From Stomoxys calcitrans (Eukaryota > Arthropoda > Insecta > Diptera > Muscidae), in assembly GCF_963082655.1 (NCBI RefSeq), contig NC_081553.1, positions 43,638,260 through 43,702,259 on the forward strand: a stretch of DNA of 64,000 nucleotides, read 5' to 3'. Under the pieces are notes generated by a model. The model made no database searches. It saw only the letters and a program-made list of their open reading frames with translations, and was not told the origin of the DNA. This document shows, piece by piece, positions 59,849 through 64,000 of this stretch. Made by a program: the position numbers and the translations under genes. Numbering within the stretch: position 1 is the stretch's first letter; the number at the start of each line of letters is the position of its first letter.

Positions 59849-61145
59849 TCTTATATATAAAATTCAATTTGTGTTTGTTTGTTTGTTCTGTATAGACTCA
59901 AAAACTGCTGAACCGGCTGAACGGCTGAAATTTTCACAGTTTATGTAGGTTGGCCTGGAAGCAAACATAGGCTATATAATTTTTTGATATCGGGAGGGGG
60001 GCGGACCCTCCCCCTTACCACAAAAGTACTACCCAAAAATAAAGGTGGAGCGATCGGGACAATATGGGATTCAAATGAAAGGTATTCAAAAGTAAAGTAC
60101 GACTTTCATAATAAAAGTTGGGTCCAAGTACCTGGGGGGGCCCCCTGTCCCAAAACCCCTTAAAAAAGGTTTATTTGACGATCATGACAATATGGGACTC
60201 AAATGAAAGATATTCGGGAGTAGATTACGAATATAGTCAGGAAGAAGAAATATGCTTTATAATTTTTTGATATCGCAAGGGGGCGGACCCTCCCCGTTAC
60301 CCCAAAAATACCAACCAAAATCACAAGTAGAACGATAAAAACAATATGGATGTCAAATGAAAGGTATTGAAGAGTAGAAAACGAATATGGTATAAAAAAT
60401 GGGGTCCAAGTACCCAGGAAAACGCCCCAAACCCCAAATTGTCCAAAAACAGACAAAATTGGTCGTCCATATCAATATGGGGCTTAAATGAAAGGTATTC
60501 GGGAGTAGATTACGAATTTGGCATACAAAATCAGATCGAAGTGTAGTGGGTTACCCTACCCCCCCCAAAAAACTCCCCAAATGGGCATATGACCCATCAT
60601 GACTATATGAGACTCGGTTTGTTTGTTTGTTGCGTAGAATCAAAAAAAAAGGAAACATAGGTTATATAATTTTTAGATATGGGATATCCCCCCCTACACC
60701 AAAAACGCCACCCAAAACCTAAAGAGGACTGATGGGCACAATATGGGTATCAATTGAAAGGTATTGGAGTCTAGAAAATGAATATCATATTAAATTTTGT
60801 GTCCAAGTACCCAGCGGGCCGCCTCAACCCAAAAACTCCTCTTTATGGAAATATTGGACGTACCTATCAATAAGGGACTCAAAGTAGAAGTAACCGGCAG
60901 TAGATTACAAATATGACACAAAAAATTAGGTCCAAATAATGGGAGGTCGCCTCACCCCCAAATGGCCCAAAATGGGCATATCAGCCGACCATGGCTATAT
61001 AGGATTCAAATGAAAGATATTTGGCAGTAGAATAAAAATTACATTAAAATTTGCGTTCAAGTCAAGGTGGCTCTTTTCCTCCTAAAAATACGTCGAATGG
61101 ATTAATTGACCCATTATGGCAATATGGGTCTCAAATGAAAGGTAT

Positions 61146-61293
61146 AGCAAATTTTGCCCATGAACATTCTACTAAGGAACAGGACAAACTTCTCGCCTAT
61201 CAATGAGAGCAGTCCGATTCAAGTTTAAGCTCAATGATAAGGAGCCTCCTTTTTATAGCCAAATCCGAATGGCGTGCCGCAGTGCGAAACCTC
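61146..61293 (-). repeat. SINE1 copy 5, 3' half, inverted
   Basis: Tail and body in minus orientation (GCAAATTTTGCCCATGAACATTC, ATGGCGTGCCGCAGTGCG). The tRNA-like head is missing. Confidence 0.65.
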
Positions 61294-61605
61294 AAATGGA
61301 TATATAGACCAATCACGACAATATAGAGCAATGTGTTTGGGGTGGAAATTTCTTGATTTTCGGGAAATTTATATTTTATATTTTCGGGACAAAGACCCTG
61401 GGATTTACCCCACCCTCAAACACAACTTATTTACCGATCATGCTATTGTGGGACTCATATGAAATGTTTCTGAAAGTAGAGCACGAATCTTATATTTACT
61501 TTGATGGCCAAGTGATTACCCCCGAAATACCCCCTAAATCCGAAATATTTACCAAAACAGGAATATGGGGCTCAAAAGAATGGCATTTTGGGAGTAGAGT
61601 AAAAA

Positions 61606-61892
61606 TTTGCCCAGTAACCGAGCAGGGGCAAAACATACATCAACGAGCGCTTTCCGATTCAAGTTGAGTTTATCAACGATAAGGGACCTTTTTTATAGCC
61701 GAGTCCGTACAGTGTGCCGCAGTGCGACCCCTCTTTGGGGAGAATATTTTCCATGACAATGCATGGCATGGTACCTCGCAAATGTCGCCTGCATTAAGAG
61801 GGGAAAACCACCGCTTTGAATTTTGTTCAAAGTTCTGCCAGTATTCGAACTTAGGCGTTCAGCGTCATAGGCGGACACAGGCAACAGCAGCA
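61606..61892 (-). mobile_element. SINE1 copy 6, inverted, inside the complete Helitron
   Basis: It is nearly full length on the minus strand. The B-box position reads AGTTCGAATACTG and the head TATGACGCTGAACGCC. Flanks match those of the SINE at 55885-56180 (left ACCCCCTAAATCCGAAATATT, right ATGATATCCAC). Confidence 0.72.
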
Positions 61893-61982
61893 TGATATCC
61901 ACATTCAGGGCGAAGTGTCCCCACCCTAAATAGATACTAGAGAGTCAAAGTAGGCGCAGCGTAGTGGGCCCTGTCCAGCTAG

Positions 61983-62440
61983 TTGATTATATATTGCCCG
62001 AATTTATAATTGTAGGGTAGGTGTAGGGTGTTATGTAGTCGACTCTGCCTGACTTTTGCCTTTCTTTACTGGTTTAATTTTTAAATCATTTCTATTAGTA
62101 AGCTCCGTATATCTGAGATTTAAAGTAACAAATTTCTTTTTTTTTTTTTGTTTCAGGTACGGTAATTTATAAAGCGAATGCCTAAAACTTTGTATGTATT
62201 AAAATTTAAAATTTTTCTTTTAAAAATACTCTAAGTACCCTTCACCAGAGGAACAGCATATAACCAATATTGGCACTTCTGACATCAGGGGGAAAAAGAA
62301 AATTAAATTAAAAAAGCAATTGTAAGGAACATTTCAAAGAAATTTTATTTAAACAACATTTCAAAGAAAATTTCTCTTAAGAAAACTTTCCATAACAAAA
62401 AAATTTCAATGAATTTTTCGATAAACACAAAATTTCAAAT
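61983..62440. other. Short non-repetitive AT-rich interval
   Basis: No coding region recognised. 62330-62440 contains decayed AATTTCAAAGAAAATTT-type repeats. Confidence 0.35.
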
Positions 62441-63097
62441 GTTGCATTATGATTTTCTACATCTCAGTCATCGAGTTCAGTTATGTTCAACACCTATGCC
62501 ACATGTTGCCCAAACAGATTAGTAACTCGAAATAGCTGCCATATAAATCTTTTTCGGATATAACATCTGAAGCCCCCTGTTGCGCTATGACTTTCCACAT
62601 CTATGTCATCTATTGGTTTGCCCAAAAAGTAATTGCGGATATTTCATATAGTCGGCGTTAACAAATTTTTTCACAGCTTGTGACTCTGTAATTGCATTCT
62701 TTCTTCTGTCAGTTATCAGCTGTTACTTTAAGCTTGCTTTAGAAAAAAAGTGTAAAAAAAGCATATTTGATTAAAGTTCATTCTAAGTTTTATTAAAAAT
62801 GCATTTACTTTCTTTTAAAAAATCCGCAATTACTTTTTGGGCAACCCAATAGTTCGGTTATGTTCAACACCTATGCCATATGTTGCCCTAATCGGTTTGT
62901 AACAGAGATAGCTCCCATATAAACCTTTCTCTCGATATTACATCTGAAGCCCCCTGGAGACCACAATTCTGAAACCTGAGACCACGTATCTTAATCCATG
63001 CTAACTTTTTCTGACTTCCTAAGGCCTACCCATCCGAAACACTGTTGACACCTTTCCTGATCTCACCACCAAAATTTCAACCAATTCCTACTTTTTA
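62441..63097 (+). repeat. ~150-bp repeat units split by a MITE
   Basis: TATGTTCAACACCTATGCCA with ATAGCTGCCATATAAA or ATAGCTCCCATATAAA, and CATCTGAAGCCCCCTG, occur on both sides of the MITE at 62613-62849. The core ATAGCT(G/C)CCATATAAA relates these units to sub-family B, but no full 153-bp period can be measured. Confidence 0.5.
62613..62849 (-). mobile_element. mariner-type MITE copy 3, inverted
   Basis: Terminal repeats TTGGTTTGCC (one base changed) and GGCAACCCAA are flanked by TA on each side. The interior is the reverse complement of copies 1 and 2. Confidence 0.88.
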
Positions 63098-63103
63098 TAC
63101 CCA

Positions 63104-64000
63104 CCACCGAAGGATGGGGGTATATTCATTTTGTCATTCCGTTTGCAACACATCGAAATATCCATTTCCGACCCTATAAAGTATATATATTCTTGATCAG
63201 CGTAAAAATCTAAGACGATCTAGACATGTCCGTCCGTCTGTCCGTCTGTCTGTTGAAATCACGCTACAGTCTTTAAAAATAGAGATATTGAGCTGAAATT
63301 TTGCACAGCTTCTTTTTTCGTCCATAAGCAGGTTAAGTTCGAAGATGGGCAATATCGGACTATATCTTCATATAGCCCCCATATAGACCGATCCGCCGAT
63401 TTAGGGTCTTAGGCCCATAAAAGCCACATTTATTATCCGATTTTGCTGAAATTTGGGACAGTGAGTTGTGTTAGGCCCTTTAAAATATTTCTTTAATTTG
63501 GTCCAGATCGGTTCAAATTTGGATATAGCTGCCATATAGACCGATTTCTTGATTTATGGTTTTGGGCCCATTTAATGCTCATTTATTGTCCGATGTCGCC
63601 GGAATTTGGGACAGTGAGTTAAGTTAAGCCCCTTGACATACTTCTGCAATATCGTACAGATCGGTCCAGATTTGGATATAGCTGTCATATAGACCGATAT
63701 CTAGGTTTTAGGTTTTGGTGCCATAAAAGACGCATTTATTGTCCGATGTCGCTGAAATTTGAGACAGTGAGTTTGGTTAGGCTCTTTGACTTCCTTCTTC
63801 AATTTTGCCCAGATCGGTCCAGATTTGAATATAGCTGCCATATAGACCGATCTCTGGATTAAAGGTTTAGGGCCCATAAAAGAGGCATTTATTGTCCGAT
63901 TTCGCCGAAATTTGGGACAGTGCTTTGTGTTAGGCTCTTCGACATGTTTATTCAACTCGGCCCAAATCAGTCCAGATTTGGATATAGCTGCCATGTAGGC
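63104..64000 (+). mobile_element. HINE-like element, sub-family A, runs off the window
   Basis: The left end (TATACCCACCACCGAAGGATGG) is well preserved. The (TA)n - TTCTTGATCAGCG core and GTCY run lie at about 63179-63253. The first units are intact and the array continues to the window edge, so the right end is not visible. The first 250 bp are almost identical to the copy at 26616. The open frame on the minus strand at 63701-63994 is repeat read-through. Confidence 0.82.

Larger units (their letters stand above)
59849..61982 (+). mobile_element. Complete non-autonomous Helitron-like element F (2.13 kb)
   Basis: The 5' end TCTTATATATAAAATTC, then AATTTGTGTTTGTTTG, CTGTATAGACTCAAAAACTGC and the G/C block (GGGGGGCGGACCCTCCCCC) precede tandem units (GACAATATGGGATTCAAATG, TGAAAGGTATTC). 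The 3' end GCGTAGTGGGCCC then TGTCCAGCTAG ends at 61982 before T. No Rep/helicase coding is present, so it is non-autonomous. Two SINE pieces lie inside. There are no terminal inverted repeats or target duplication, as expected for a rolling-circle element. Confidence 0.72.

Overview
The window looks like repeat-dense, gene-poor nuclear DNA of a higher fly. A calyptrate/muscid such as Musca, Stomoxys or Haematobia is the best guess. The grounds are AT-rich sequence, CAG/CAA triplet tracts, mini-me/DINE-1-like elements with a (TA)n - short core - (GTCY)n block, mariner MITEs, and RTE and Jockey/CR1-like LINE remnants. The species is an inference. No intact host protein-coding gene, rRNA or functional tRNA was recognised. 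Nearly all longer open frames are read-through of tandem repeats, transposon remnants or low-complexity DNA. The window is therefore probably intergenic or inside a very large intron.

Most of the sequence comes from two classes of non-autonomous element carrying long internal tandem arrays. Class 1 (called 'HINE-like' here, sub-families A, B, C and D) has a (TA)n - core - (GTCY)n block followed by units of about 153 bp (152-155), each with a conserved imperfect inverted repeat. Its ends are a GGTGGTGGGTATA-type motif on one side and a GGCCCGGCC-centred palindrome on the other. Class 2 (called 'Helitron-like', E/F) has a TCTTATATATAAAA 5' end, roughly 131-bp internal units and a CTAG-T 3' end. 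One copy (59849-61982) is complete, and two head-to-tail junctions are visible.

Layout: 230-1420 E; 1421-3042 A; 3043-4500 non-repetitive; 4684-5793 A; 5826-6472 D; 6487-7510 A; 7511-8436 non-repetitive; 8437-10033 A, with a 306-bp dimer structure; 10034-12663 non-repetitive; 12664-13912 A; 13913-14500 LINE RT fragment; 14502-16462 E; 16463-17500 non-repetitive; 17643-21621 B / F / B; 21630-22360 minisatellite and tRNA-related repeats; 22370-24400 non-repetitive; 24402-24636 mariner MITE; 24735-28950 A, B, B, A; 28951-30775 non-repetitive; 30776-32835 C, B, mariner transposase tail, C; 33520-33812 tRNA-related repeat; 33893-35935 C split by an RTE LINE; 35940-37640 non-repetitive; 37641-40855 B, A, B, C, B; 40857-42520 E with a SINE; 43138-44015 a nearly pure (TTATG)n satellite; 44135-44359 MITE; 45258-45768 C/B chimera; 46581-49305 duplication, F, SINE, F, D and SINE; 49306-51757 a 166-bp satellite; 51758-53768 non-repetitive; 53769-56272 E, E with a SINE; 56290-57585 D; 58440-59629 C; 59630-61982 tandem Helitrons with SINE pieces; 62441-63097 a ~150-bp repeat split by a MITE; 63104-64000 A, running off the window.

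Nothing here forms an operon or pathway. What links the features is nested transposition and tandem amplification. The points most worth a second look are: the shared 153-bp (51-codon) periodicity and conserved inverted repeat across four sub-families; the satellite at 49.3-51.8 kb whose units each carry a class 1 terminus; the head-to-tail Helitron junctions; a SINE apparently carried as a Helitron passenger; and the ~0.88-kb (TTATG)n block.
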